Made by a program: the position numbers and the translations under genes
Assembly: GCA_902568235.1 (NCBI GenBank)
Contig: CACFPS010000005.1
Location: 32,654-96,653, forward strand
Direction: 5' to 3'
DNA length: 64,000 nucleotides
Source: an uncultured Pelagibacteraceae bacterium
Lineage (GTDB): Bacteria > Pseudomonadota > Alphaproteobacteria > Pelagibacterales > Pelagibacteraceae
Notes under the pieces: model-generated
Told to the model about the DNA's origin: nothing
Databases searched by the model: none
Seen by the model: the letters and a program-made list of their open reading frames with translations, nothing else
Shown here: positions 15,701-24,294 of the stretch, in pieces
Position numbering within the stretch: position 1 is the stretch's first letter
How the letters are laid out: each line of letters begins with the position of its first letter

Positions 15701-17482
15701 ATGACAAAAATGACAACAGAAGAAGCTTTTGTAAAAGTTCTTCAAACACATGGCATTGAACATGCTTTTGGAATAATTGGTTCTGCATTTATGCCAATTT
15801 CAGATTTATTTCCTAAAGCAGGAATTACTTTTTGGGATGTTGCACATGAAACTAATGGTGGTTTGATTGCTGACGGGTATACAAGGTCTACAGGAAAGAT
15901 GTCAATGGTAATAGCTCAAAATGGCCCTGGAATTACAGGTTTAGTTACTCCAATTAAAACGGCATACTGGAATCATACACCATTACTTTTAGTAACACCC
16001 CAAGCAGCAAATAAAACAATGGGTCAAGGGGGATTTCAAGAAGTTGAACAAATGAATCTATTTAAAGATATGGTTTGTTATCAAGAAGAAGTAAGAGATC
16101 CATCAAGAATGGCAGAAGTTTTAAATAGAGTTATTGAAAAAGCATTTAGAGGATCTGCGCCAGCGCAAATAAATATTCCGAGAGATTTTTGGACACAAGT
16201 AATTGATATCGAACTTCCTCCAATTGTAAGATTTGAAAGACAAGGTGGAGGAAAGGATGCAATAGACAAAGCATCAAAACTTTTATCTGAAGCTAAATTT
16301 CCAGTAATATTATCTGGGGCAGGTGTTGTTATTGGAGATGCAATTGAAGAGTGTAAAAAATTAGCTGAAAAATTAGATGCACCAGTATGCAATGGTTATC
16401 AACACAATGATAGTTTTCCAGGTAGTCATCCTATGGCTGTTGGTCCATTAGGATATAATGGCTCTAAAGCAGGTATGGAATTAATATCAAAAGCAGACGT
16501 TGTACTTGCGTTGGGAACTAGATTAAATCCTTTTTCAACATTGCCTGGTTATGGAATTGATTATTGGCCAAAAGATGCAACAATAATTCAAGTTGATATG
16601 AACCCTGATAGAATTGGATTAACCAAAAAAGTTACTGTTGGAATTTGTGGAGATGCAAAAATGGTTTCTCAGCAAATCCTAGAAAAACTTTCATCAACTG
16701 CAGGAGACAAAGGAAGAGAAGAAAGAAAAAATCTAATTCATCAAACTAAATCAGCATGGTTACAAACACTTACAAGTCTAGATCACGAGGATGATGATCC
16801 AGGAACTGTTTGGAATAAAGAAGCAAGAGAAAGAGATTCTGACAGAATGTCACCAAGACAAGCATGGAGAGCTATACAAGCTGGAATGCCTGAAGATGTA
16901 ATTATTTCAAGCGACATAGGAAACAACTGTGCTATTGGTAATGCTTATCCAACATTCGAGAAGCCTAGAAAATATTTAGCTCCAGGATTATTTGGACCAT
17001 GTGGATATGGATTTCCATCTATATTAGGTGCAAAAATTGGCTGCCCAGAAACTCCTGTAATAGGGTTTGCTGGGGATGGTGCTTTTGGAATTAGCATGAA
17101 TGAAATGAGTTCTTGCGCAAGAAAAGAATGGCCCTCAATCACAATGGTAATATTTAGAAACTATCAATGGGGAGCAGAAAAAAGAAATTCAATTCTATGG
17201 TTTGATGATAATTTTGTAGGAACAGAACTAGATCCAGAATTAAGTTATGCAAAAGTAGCAAATGCATGTGGATTAAAGGGTGTTACTGTTAAAACAATGG
17301 AGGAAACCACAAAAGCAATCAAACAGTCTTGTGAAGATCAAAAAAATGGAGTTACGACATTTATCGAAGTTATATTAAACCAGGAACTAGGTGAACCTTT
17401 TAGAAGAGACGCAATGAAAAAACCAGTCAAAGTTGCAGGAATTAATAAATCTGATATGAAAACTCAAAAATCTACTGTCTAA
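15701..17482 (+). CDS. xsc: Sulfoacetaldehyde acetyltransferase (Xsc)
   Basis: 593 residues, the normal Xsc length. It is a thiamine-diphosphate enzyme: the catalytic Glu lies in VAHETNGGLIADGYTRSTG near residue 50, and the C-terminal TPP/Mg motif is GDGAFGISMNEMSS near 458-471. Xsc-type landmarks include FGIIGSAFMPISDLFP near the start and GQGGFQEVEQMNLFKDM near 110. It converts sulfoacetaldehyde and phosphate to acetyl phosphate and sulfite, the last step of taurine, isethionate and some DHPS routes. Shine-Dalgarno AAGG is 7 bases upstream. No taurine or isethionate dehydrogenase and no pta are in this window, so the feeder steps lie elsewhere. Confidence 0.95.
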   Translation: MTKMTTEEAFVKVLQTHGIEHAFGIIGSAFMPISDLFPKAGITFWDVAHETNGGLIADGYTRSTGKMSMVIAQNGPGITGLVTPIKTAYWNHTPLLLVTPQAANKTMGQGGFQEVEQMNLFKDMVCYQEEVRDPSRMAEVLNRVIEKAFRGSAPAQINIPRDFWTQVIDIELPPIVRFERQGGGKDAIDKASKLLSEAKFPVILSGAGVVIGDAIEECKKLAEKLDAPVCNGYQHNDSFPGSHPMAVGPLGYNGSKAGMELISKADVVLALGTRLNPFSTLPGYGIDYWPKDATIIQVDMNPDRIGLTKKVTVGICGDAKMVSQQILEKLSSTAGDKGREERKNLIHQTKSAWLQTLTSLDHEDDDPGTVWNKEARERDSDRMSPRQAWRAIQAGMPEDVIISSDIGNNCAIGNAYPTFEKPRKYLAPGLFGPCGYGFPSILGAKIGCPETPVIGFAGDGAFGISMNEMSSCARKEWPSITMVIFRNYQWGAEKRNSILWFDDNFVGTELDPELSYAKVANACGLKGVTVKTMEETTKAIKQSCEDQKNGVTTFIEVILNQELGEPFRRDAMKKPVKVAGINKSDMKTQKSTV

Positions 17483-17485
17483 ACT

Positions 17486-17870
17486 ATGGAGAAAATAAAA
17501 GCAGGATCAAATAAAAGTTTTGGCATAGTATTTTTTGTATTTTTTTTTGCAGTAGCAATATACCCAATCTTTTTTTGACGGTAACTTAAGAGTTTGGTCT
17601 TTAATAATTTCATTTATTTTTTTAATTTTAGGTTTAATTAATTCAAATCTTTTAACTCCATTAAATTTATTATGGTTCAAATTTGGCATGCTTCTTGGAA
17701 GAATAATATCTCCAATAGTAATGGGTTTCGTATTTTTTTTAGTAGTAACACCAACCGGGTATATAATGAGACTTTTAAATAAAGATTTATTGAGATTAAA
17801 AAGAAAAAATATTAATTCTTACTGGATAGAAAGAGCTTCACTAAAATCTACTATGAAAGATCAATTTTAA
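17486..17870 (+). CDS. SxtJ-like membrane protein, frameshifted
   Basis: From ATG 17486 the frame runs MEKIKAGSNKSFGIVFFVFF and stops at TGA after a run of seven T (17570-17576). Dropping one T continues in frame as FDGNLRVWSLIISFIFLILG and on to TAA 17870, giving 127 residues with three or four membrane helices. This is the size and pattern of the SxtJ family, small membrane proteins found beside carbamoyltransferases (first named in the saxitoxin cluster). It starts 3 bases after xsc and ends 2 bases before the DUF5989 gene. The single-base lesion in a T-run suggests a base-call error or slippage rather than decay. Confidence 0.7.
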
Positions 17871-17872
17871 CT

Positions 17873-18022
17873 ATGAACTTTATTAAAGAATTTTGGAATT
17901 TTTTAAAAATAAGAAAAAAATTTTGGTTATTGCCAATAATAATTGTTCTTGTAATTTTTGGTGGCTTGATTGTTTTAAGTCAAGGTTCTGCAGTTGCACC
18001 ATTTATATATGCAATTTTTTAA
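17873..18022 (+). CDS. DUF5989 family small membrane protein, 49 aa
   Basis: ATG 17873 to TAA 18022, 49 residues: a charged start FIKEFWNFLKIRKKFWLLP, one membrane helix (IIIVLVIFGGLIVL) and the end SQGSAVAPFIYAIF. This matches DUF5989, whose conserved features are the E-[FL]-W-x-F-L-x-x-x-[KR]-K-x-W-L-x-P start and the terminal SxxAPFIYxxF. It is always small and typically sits between an SxtJ protein and a carbamoyltransferase, as here: 2 bases after the first and 2 bases before the second. Function unknown; probably a membrane partner of the carbamoyltransferase. Confidence 0.8.
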   Translation: MNFIKEFWNFLKIRKKFWLLPIIIVLVIFGGLIVLSQGSAVAPFIYAIF

Positions 18023-18024
18023 AA

Positions 18025-19863
18025 ATGTCTTTCATTTTGGGCATTTCAGCATTTTATCACGACAGCGCAGCAGCAATGATAAAAGATGGAGAAATTATAG
18101 CAGCAGCACAAGAAGAAAGATTTACAAGAAAGAAACATGATTCAGGATATCCATATAATGCTGTAAATTTTGTATTAAAATTTGCTAAAATAAAACTTAA
18201 TGAAGTTGATCATATAGTATTTTACGAAAAACCTTTTCTTAAGTTTGAAAGACTTCTAGAAACTTATGTAGCATTTGCTCCAAAAGGATTCAAATCTTTT
18301 GCAAAAGCAATGCCAATATGGCTTAGAGAAAAATTATTTCAAAAAAAATTAATAATTGATTATCTTAAAAGTCATGATGATAATTTTAAAGACGAAAAAA
18401 AAATATTATTTTCTGAACATCATTTAAGTCATGCTGCAAGCGCTTTTTATCCTTCTCCATTTAAAAATGCTATTATTTTGACTGCTGATGGAGTTGGAGA
18501 ATGGGCAACAACTACTGTAGCGATAGGTAATAAAAATAATTTAGAAATAAAAAAAGAATTACATTTTCCTCACTCTCTAGGGCTTTTATATTCAGCATTT
18601 ACTTATTACGCAGGATTTAAAGTAAATAGTGGTGAATATAAACTTATGGGTTTAGCACCATATGGTAAACCAAAATATACTAATCTAATTTTGAATAATT
18701 TAATAGATTTAAAAGAAGATGGAACTTTTATGTTAGATCAAAAATATTTTAATTATTCAACTGGCCTTACAATGACAAATGAAAATTTCAATATATTATT
18801 TGGTCAACCTGTAAGAAAACCTGAAACAGATAAAATTACTCAATTCCATATGGATATTGCTGCCTCTATTCAGGAGGTTACTGAAAAAATTATGTTGATG
18901 CTAACAAAATCCTTAAGAAAAGAATATAAAATACCAAATTTATGTCTAGCCGGAGGTGTTGCCTTAAACTGCGTGGCAAATGGAAAAATATTAAAAGAAA
19001 AAATTTTTGAAAATGTTTGGGTGCAGCCAGCAGCAGGTGATGCTGGTGGATCTTTAGGAGCGGCTCTAGCTTATTGGCATATAGATCTTCAAAAAGAAAG
19101 AAAAAATATTGAAAATGATAACATGAAAGGATCATACCTTGGAAACTATTTTACAGAAGGTGAAATTGAAAAAACTTTGATGGAAATAGATGCAGATTTT
19201 AAATTAATGACTGAAGATGATTTAATCGAAAAGACAGCAAGTGAAATTTCAAAAGGTAAGGCCATAGGGTGGTTTCAAGGTAGAATGGAGTTTGGTCCCA
19301 GAGCATTAGGAAATAGATCTATTTTAGGCGACCCGAGATCGGACAAAATGCAAAAAAATTTAAATTTAAAAGTAAAATACAGAGAAAGTTTTAGACCTTT
19401 TGCACCTTCTGTTTTGAATGAAAATGTATCTGATTGGTTTGAAATAAATACTGACAGTCCATATATGCTATTTGTAGCCGATGTTAAGAAAGAGAAAACT
19501 TTGAAAATGTCAGATGATCAAAAAAGTCTTTTTGGAATTGATCTATTAAATATAAAAAGATCTGAAATACCAGCGGTAACTCATGTAGATTATTCTGCAA
19601 GAATTCAGACAGTTTATGAAGATACTAATAAAAAATATTATAAATTGATTAAAAAATTTAAAGAATTAACAAATTGCCCAGTATTAATTAATACATCATT
19701 TAATATTAGAGGAGAACCAATAGTAAATACTCCTCTCGAAGCATTTAATTGTTTTATGGGAACTGAACTTGACGCATTAGTAATAGGAAATTATTATCTT
19801 GAAAAAGAAAAACAAAACATAAATTTGAAAAAAGATTATAGCGATCAGTTTGAGCTAGATTAA
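18025..19863 (+). CDS. Carbamoyltransferase (NodU/CmcH family)
   Basis: 612 residues from ATG 18025; the open frame extends upstream over the DUF5989 gene but that part is not family-like. The N-terminal ASKHA-type domain begins ILGISAFYHDSAAAMIKDG, with EERFTRKKHDSGYP, the metal-binding SEHHLSHAASAFYPSPF, and ADGVGEWATTT. The C-terminal YrdC-like half carries GWFQGRMEFGPRALGNRSIL and NTSFNIRGEPIVNTP. The family uses carbamoyl phosphate to make carbamoyladenylate and O-carbamoylates sugars, antibiotics or other hydroxyl groups. The acceptor here is unknown. It is the third gene of a conserved trio and converges on two SGNH-hydrolase genes. Confidence 0.92.
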   Translation: MSFILGISAFYHDSAAAMIKDGEIIAAAQEERFTRKKHDSGYPYNAVNFVLKFAKIKLNEVDHIVFYEKPFLKFERLLETYVAFAPKGFKSFAKAMPIWLREKLFQKKLIIDYLKSHDDNFKDEKKILFSEHHLSHAASAFYPSPFKNAIILTADGVGEWATTTVAIGNKNNLEIKKELHFPHSLGLLYSAFTYYAGFKVNSGEYKLMGLAPYGKPKYTNLILNNLIDLKEDGTFMLDQKYFNYSTGLTMTNENFNILFGQPVRKPETDKITQFHMDIAASIQEVTEKIMLMLTKSLRKEYKIPNLCLAGGVALNCVANGKILKEKIFENVWVQPAAGDAGGSLGAALAYWHIDLQKERKNIENDNMKGSYLGNYFTEGEIEKTLMEIDADFKLMTEDDLIEKTASEISKGKAIGWFQGRMEFGPRALGNRSILGDPRSDKMQKNLNLKVKYRESFRPFAPSVLNENVSDWFEINTDSPYMLFVADVKKEKTLKMSDDQKSLFGIDLLNIKRSEIPAVTHVDYSARIQTVYEDTNKKYYKLIKKFKELTNCPVLINTSFNIRGEPIVNTPLEAFNCFMGTELDALVIGNYYLEKEKQNINLKKDYSDQFELD

Positions 19864-19894
19864 TGTTAAAAACTTTAACTGGACATTCATAAAG

Positions 19895-20998
19895 CTAAAA
19901 TTTTATTTTTTTAATTAAACTATTAAATACTATTTTAGTTCCCTTTTTATTCCAATGGAGGTCGCCAAAAATAAAATTATCTAAAACGATTTTTCTTTTA
20001 TTTTCTCCTTCAAAGTCAAAATATAAGTTTATTACATTAAGATTATTTTTAATTGCCCAATCTTTCCAGTAGGGTTCATGATAAAGATCTTTATAAACTA
20101 TTTGAGAAGGGTGAGGGTATAAAACAAAGGTAATCTCAATGCTATTTTCTCTTAGGAGTTTAATTAATTTATCAAGATATTTTTCAGCATTTTTTCTTCC
20201 TTTTTTGTAATCTTTAAATATATTTTTATCAAATGTCCATGCAGATCTATCAATATGAGTCATTCTATAAAATAACGTATCTTCTTTTGTAGTTTTAAAA
20301 AAACTTTTGTTAAACTTTTTCGATGCTTTATATTTAAGTTTTACATAATTTTTTAGGCTTTCAGTCGCATCAGAGAATCTTAAAAAAGTTCTAAAAATTA
20401 AAAAATTATTTAACAAATATTTTGATAATTTAGAATCATCACTTTTTTCAACAATAATGTTTTCATCTGGATCATATTTAATGAATAATTCGTCAATAAC
20501 ATCTGAAGGATCAAGAAAAATAATTGATTCATTAAAAACATAACCTTGATCTATGTAATGTTTAATCTTTCTATAGTAGATACTAGGAGAATAACTGCCA
20601 ACACCACTATTTAAAACTTCATATTTATCTTTAAGATGATTTTGCAACATACCTCCAATTGTATATTCATAGTCATAGCCCGTTCCTTCAATAAAAGAAT
20701 CTCCAATTAAAAGTAATCTTTTTTTATTAGGAGTTTTTGAAACTTTTTTTTTAGTGAAATCTCTAAATCCAATTGAGTTTGTAATTAGCCTTTTTTGTAA
20801 ACTAAAACCCCAAGGTTCAATAACATCAATGTTTGGCATTAAATCATGATGGTATATGTCTGATCTTATTCTCCAATAGTGATCTATTAATCTTTCATAT
20901 TCCCAAAAACCTTTTTTTTTAAAAAATAAATTTGATATAATAAAATCAAAAAAAAGTATGAAAAAAAAATATATAAAGATTTTTTTAATTTTTTTCAT
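19895..20998 (-). CDS. SGNH/GDSL-type hydrolase with N-terminal membrane anchor (paralogue 1)
   Basis: 367 residues. An N-terminal hydrophobic helix (IFIYFFFILFFDFIISNLFF) acts as an uncleaved anchor, so the catalytic part faces the periplasm. SGNH blocks are visible: LLIGDSFIEGTGYD (block I, Ser) near residue 94, GVGSYSPSIYYRK (block II/III) near 135, and the closing GDLHWNKKGTKIVF with the Asp-x-His pair near 350. Such enzymes add or remove acyl groups on glycans, as in AlgX/AlgJ-like proteins. It overlaps the upstream paralogue by 14 bases, converges with the carbamoyltransferase and resembles the next gene throughout (shared YSPSIYY). Confidence 0.8.
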   Translation of the reverse strand: MKKIKKIFIYFFFILFFDFIISNLFFKKKGFWEYERLIDHYWRIRSDIYHHDLMPNIDVIEPWGFSLQKRLITNSIGFRDFTKKKVSKTPNKKRLLLIGDSFIEGTGYDYEYTIGGMLQNHLKDKYEVLNSGVGSYSPSIYYRKIKHYIDQGYVFNESIIFLDPSDVIDELFIKYDPDENIIVEKSDDSKLSKYLLNNFLIFRTFLRFSDATESLKNYVKLKYKASKKFNKSFFKTTKEDTLFYRMTHIDRSAWTFDKNIFKDYKKGRKNAEKYLDKLIKLLRENSIEITFVLYPHPSQIVYKDLYHEPYWKDWAIKNNLNVINLYFDFEGENKRKIVLDNFIFGDLHWNKKGTKIVFNSLIKKIKF

Positions 20999-22106
20999 TT
21001 AATAAATTTAATAAATATTTAGCTATAATATTGTGACCGTTTTTATTCCAATGATTATCACACTCAATAAAGTTTTTTAGATAATTCATTTTTTCATCAT
21101 CATTTTGAATAAATTCATTATAGGTATTTATAAAATTAATTTTATTTTCAAAAGACCATTCGTTCAAAAAATTAAAATGTTTGCTTGAAATGAAATGGAT
21201 TTTATCAAGAATTTCCATCGCAGAAGGATAATATACTATATGTAGCTCAAAATTGTATTCTTTTGATAATGATAGTATTTTATCTAAATAGCCTAATATA
21301 TTGTTAATACCTTCATTAACCCATTTTTTTTGGTATATTTCTTTTTGATATCCATATCCAAATCTTTCTGGTTCCAGATAATTAATATAATTTTTTTCTT
21401 CTTTATTTAAAATACATTTTTTTGATCTTTCAGAAATTTTAGGTGAATTAAAATGTTCATAAAATTTAAAAATAAAAGAATTTTGTTTTAAATAATTTTT
21501 AATAAAGTATTTTTTATTTTTATTTTTAATTTCTATATCGCTATCCCATTTTCTTACAATATTGCCTTTAGAATTTTCTCTATAAAATATACCTTCATCT
21601 TGAATATCTGAATGATCTATAAACAAGAAAATTTTATCAAATTTAAAGTTTTTTTCTTCTATGAAATACTTCAATTTTTTATAATAAATTGAAGGTGAAT
21701 AACTTACGTATCCTAAGTTTAAGAGACTAAATTTGTTATTTTTATTATTTAAAATATTTATAAAATGGTTTTTATATTCAATACCCGCTCCATAGACAAA
21801 AGAATCTCCAATAAATCCAATTTTTTTTTTGAGATTATTTATTTTTCTACTATCTTTGCTTAAAACTCTAAAAGAATGTTCATTTGTAACGACCTTATAT
21901 TTTTTCTTTCCCCAATGTTCGTAGACATCAATATTAGGCGCTATTTCGTGATGGAACTTAATTGATTTTAATGAATAATTTCTAGTAGTTCCAATTGTTT
22001 TTTTAAATTTTTCTGGAAGCATAATGTTTAAAAAGAGATCAAACACCAGCACAAGAATAGCAATTATTATTGTTGTTAATATTAATTTATAGCTTTTAGA
22101 CAGCAT
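20985..22106 (-). CDS. SGNH/GDSL-type hydrolase with N-terminal membrane anchor (paralogue 2)
   Basis: 373 residues, clearly homologous to the downstream neighbour: an N-terminal anchor (LILTTIIIAILVLVFDLFL), IGFIGDSFVYGAGIEYK (block I Ser), YVSYSPSIYYKK, FLFIDHSDIQDEG and the terminal CDNHWNKNGHNII. Both proteins share a DVYEHWG / DVIEPWG element just before the catalytic domain. The tandem arrangement indicates gene duplication followed by divergence, so the two may act on different positions or as a pair. First gene of a two-gene minus-strand operon; its start lies 74 bases from the divergent FAD oxidoreductase gene. Confidence 0.8.
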   Translation of the reverse strand: MLSKSYKLILTTIIIAILVLVFDLFLNIMLPEKFKKTIGTTRNYSLKSIKFHHEIAPNIDVYEHWGKKKYKVVTNEHSFRVLSKDSRKINNLKKKIGFIGDSFVYGAGIEYKNHFINILNNKNNKFSLLNLGYVSYSPSIYYKKLKYFIEEKNFKFDKIFLFIDHSDIQDEGIFYRENSKGNIVRKWDSDIEIKNKNKKYFIKNYLKQNSFIFKFYEHFNSPKISERSKKCILNKEEKNYINYLEPERFGYGYQKEIYQKKWVNEGINNILGYLDKILSLSKEYNFELHIVYYPSAMEILDKIHFISSKHFNFLNEWSFENKINFINTYNEFIQNDDEKMNYLKNFIECDNHWNKNGHNIIAKYLLNLLNEKN

Positions 22107-22180
22107 TCTAATTTTATTTAATAAATGAATTTAATTTCTTTACAAGTATAGTTACTATAACAAAACGTATTTTTTTTAAT

Positions 22181-23485
22181 ATGAAAGTAATTAACGATAA
22201 CTGTTGCACTTGGATAAAGCAACTTACAGCAAGAGATAATGTAAAATCGCTAAGACATGATTTGCATTGTGACTATCTAATTATTGGAGCTGGTTATACA
22301 GGTTTGTCGGCAGCTAGAAAACTATCAGAAATAAGCAAAGCTAAAAAAATAGTTGTAGTTGATGCGCAACTTGCTGGTGAAGGAGGTAGCGCCAGGAACT
22401 CTGGCTATTTAGTTGATACAACTTTAAATGATGGTTTTACATCTATTAGTGATATTGAAAATTATAAGAAAAAAGTAAAAATTTTTGAATTAGGAATAAA
22501 ATCGATTAAAAAATATATTAGAGAACATCAAGTAGAATGCGAATGGAATGAGTGTGGTAAATTCTTTGCATCATCATTAATTAAAGATCGAGCTAAAGCT
22601 ACTTCATTTTCGAACCTACTAACAAATTTAGGTTTTAAAAATAAAATATTATTTAACGAAGATTTAAAACAAAAATTAGGAACATCTTTTTACAATATAG
22701 GCGTTTATACATCAGGGGGAATTTTGCTAAATCCAGCTAAGTTAGTAAGATCTATGATAGATTCGCTCCCAGAAAATATAGATTTGTTTGAAAATTCAGA
22801 ATTATTAAATTGGAAGAAAATAAACAAAAAAGTTGAATGTGTCTTTGCTAAAAATAAAATTATTTCAGACAAAGTGATCTTTTGCACAAATGGTTTTTTA
22901 AAATCATTAAAAGTTAAAAAAAATTATAGTTTTCCAATTACTTTAACTGCAAGCATGACCAGACCTTTAACAGATAAGGAATTTATAAATATTGGTTCAC
23001 CAAAAGAATGGGGAGTACTTCCAATAAGACCAATGGGAGCAACAATAAGAATGACCAAAGACAGAAGAATTCTAATAAGAAATACGGCGGAATTTAAAAA
23101 TCCATTTTCAATGAATCCAAAAAATTTGAGAGATAGAGCTAAAATTCATGAGAAAGGTATACAAAAAAGATTTCCATCTTTACCTAAAAATATAATTCAA
23201 GATAGTTGGTCAGGTGTGGTTTGTAGAAGTGGCAATAGTTCACAAATATTTGAAAAGATAGATAATAATGTTTTTGTCGCAGGTTGTTACAACGGATCAG
23301 GTATTGGAGTGGGTACTTTGTTCGGAGAACAAATAGCTCTTATGGCTTCTGAACAACAATCAGAAGAAATTTCTATTTTAGAAAAACGAAAAAAACCTAA
23401 TTTGCTTCCACCTCAGCCCTTTCTAAATATTGGAATATATTCTAAACTTGCTTATGAAAGATTTAGAGCTAGAACTGAAATATAA
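22181..23485 (+). CDS. FAD-dependent amino-acid/amine oxidoreductase (DAO family, PuuB/DadA-like)
   Basis: 434 residues. The FAD Rossmann motif DYLIIGAGYTGLSAARKL begins near residue 32 and is followed by VVVDAQLAGEGGSARNSGYL, which is typical of the gamma-glutamylputrescine oxidoreductase/OrdL subgroup of DAO enzymes. Near the C-terminus, FVAGCYNGSGIGVGTLFGEQIA closes the FAD site. The group oxidises secondary or primary amines such as polyamine derivatives, sarcosine-like compounds or D-amino acids; the substrate is not readable. The next gene begins immediately at the base after its stop. Confidence 0.82.
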   Translation: MKVINDNCCTWIKQLTARDNVKSLRHDLHCDYLIIGAGYTGLSAARKLSEISKAKKIVVVDAQLAGEGGSARNSGYLVDTTLNDGFTSISDIENYKKKVKIFELGIKSIKKYIREHQVECEWNECGKFFASSLIKDRAKATSFSNLLTNLGFKNKILFNEDLKQKLGTSFYNIGVYTSGGILLNPAKLVRSMIDSLPENIDLFENSELLNWKKINKKVECVFAKNKIISDKVIFCTNGFLKSLKVKKNYSFPITLTASMTRPLTDKEFINIGSPKEWGVLPIRPMGATIRMTKDRRILIRNTAEFKNPFSMNPKNLRDRAKIHEKGIQKRFPSLPKNIIQDSWSGVVCRSGNSSQIFEKIDNNVFVAGCYNGSGIGVGTLFGEQIALMASEQQSEEISILEKRKKPNLLPPQPFLNIGIYSKLAYERFRARTEI

Positions 23486-23689
23486 ATGAAAAAAAATATT
23501 AAATTTATTATATTTATTATCTTTGGAATAATTGCTCTATATTTTACAAAGATTAATTATAAAGACCACAGTATGAATAAATCAATTTTAGCATGTGTAA
23601 TCGCACAAGAAAAAAAATCATCAGATATGACCAAAACAGAGGCTGAAAAATATTGCAAGGATGAAATAAATAAAACAATAAATAAATAA
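23486..23689 (+). CDS. Small exported or membrane-anchored protein, 67 aa
   Basis: 67 residues. Residues 5-20 are a hydrophobic helix (KFIIFIIFGIIALYF) after a KK start, without a clear cleavage site, then a short hydrophilic domain with two cysteines (ILACVIAQEKK, EKYCKDEINK). The two cysteines are 21 residues apart, which would allow one periplasmic disulfide. Not recognised as a family. It begins with no gap after the FAD oxidoreductase and is 4 bases before the SOUL gene, so it belongs to that operon. Confidence 0.6.
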   Translation: MKKNIKFIIFIIFGIIALYFTKINYKDHSMNKSILACVIAQEKKSSDMTKTEAEKYCKDEINKTINK

Positions 23690-23693
23690 ATAA

Positions 23694-24263
23694 ATGAAAA
23701 AAATAAAGTTTATAATTTTTTTTGTAGTTTACCTTATATCTTTATTGACATACTCTAATTTAATGGCGTTTGAAGAATCAGCATATAAAGTTATAAACAA
23801 AACCGATACTTATGAAATAAGGCAATATACAGACCGTTTAGCTGTTCAAGCTCAACTTAGCAATGAAGATAGTAGCTTTAGAAAATTATTTAATTATATT
23901 TCGGGAGCAAACCTTTCTTCAAAGAAAATAGATATGACTACACCTGTTACTCAAACAGGAGAGGAAAATGGTTTATTTATGCAGTTTTATCTTCCTTCAA
24001 ATTATGACAAGAAAACTATTCCTATACCATCAAATCCAGATGTAGAAATTGTAACAATGAAAGGAGGATATTTTGCAGCAATAAAATATTCTGGCAGATC
24101 ATCAGATAAAAATTTTGTCAAGCATAGTAAAATTCTTAAAGAGAAACTTTTGGAGGACAAAATAAAAATTAAAGGACCACCAATCAAAGCTACTTATAAT
24201 GGACCTTTTACGCTTCCTGCTTTTCGGAGAAATGAAGCAATGTATAATATTGAATGGAATTAA
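23694..24263 (+). CDS. SOUL/HBP family haem-binding-like protein with signal peptide
   Basis: 189 residues. A cleavable signal sequence (KFIIFFVVYLISLLTYSNLMAF) is followed by the SOUL domain: EESAYKVINKTDTYEIRQY, then FRKLFNYISGAN, KIDMTTPVTQ, and the end AFRRNEAMYNIEW. The conserved MTTPV and RNE-x-x-x-x-[IL]-x segments are diagnostic. SOUL proteins bind haem or tetrapyrroles in plants, animals and many marine bacteria; the bacterial role is unclear. The location would be periplasmic. It converges with the M24 gene 32 bases downstream. Confidence 0.88.
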   Translation: MKKIKFIIFFVVYLISLLTYSNLMAFEESAYKVINKTDTYEIRQYTDRLAVQAQLSNEDSSFRKLFNYISGANLSSKKIDMTTPVTQTGEENGLFMQFYLPSNYDKKTIPIPSNPDVEIVTMKGGYFAAIKYSGRSSDKNFVKHSKILKEKLLEDKIKIKGPPIKATYNGPFTLPAFRRNEAMYNIEWN

Positions 24264-24294
24264 ATCAATTATTTTAGATATTAGTAAATAGAGA

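Noticed and set aside
17893..18024. 44-codon N-terminal extension of the carbamoyltransferase
   Set aside because: It overlaps the DUF5989 gene in another frame; the family's N-terminus begins at ATG 18025.
19864..19878. Inverted repeat GTTAAA-AAC-TTTAAC between the carbamoyltransferase and SGNH genes
   Set aside because: Only six AT-rich base pairs and no T-run; expected by chance in such DNA.
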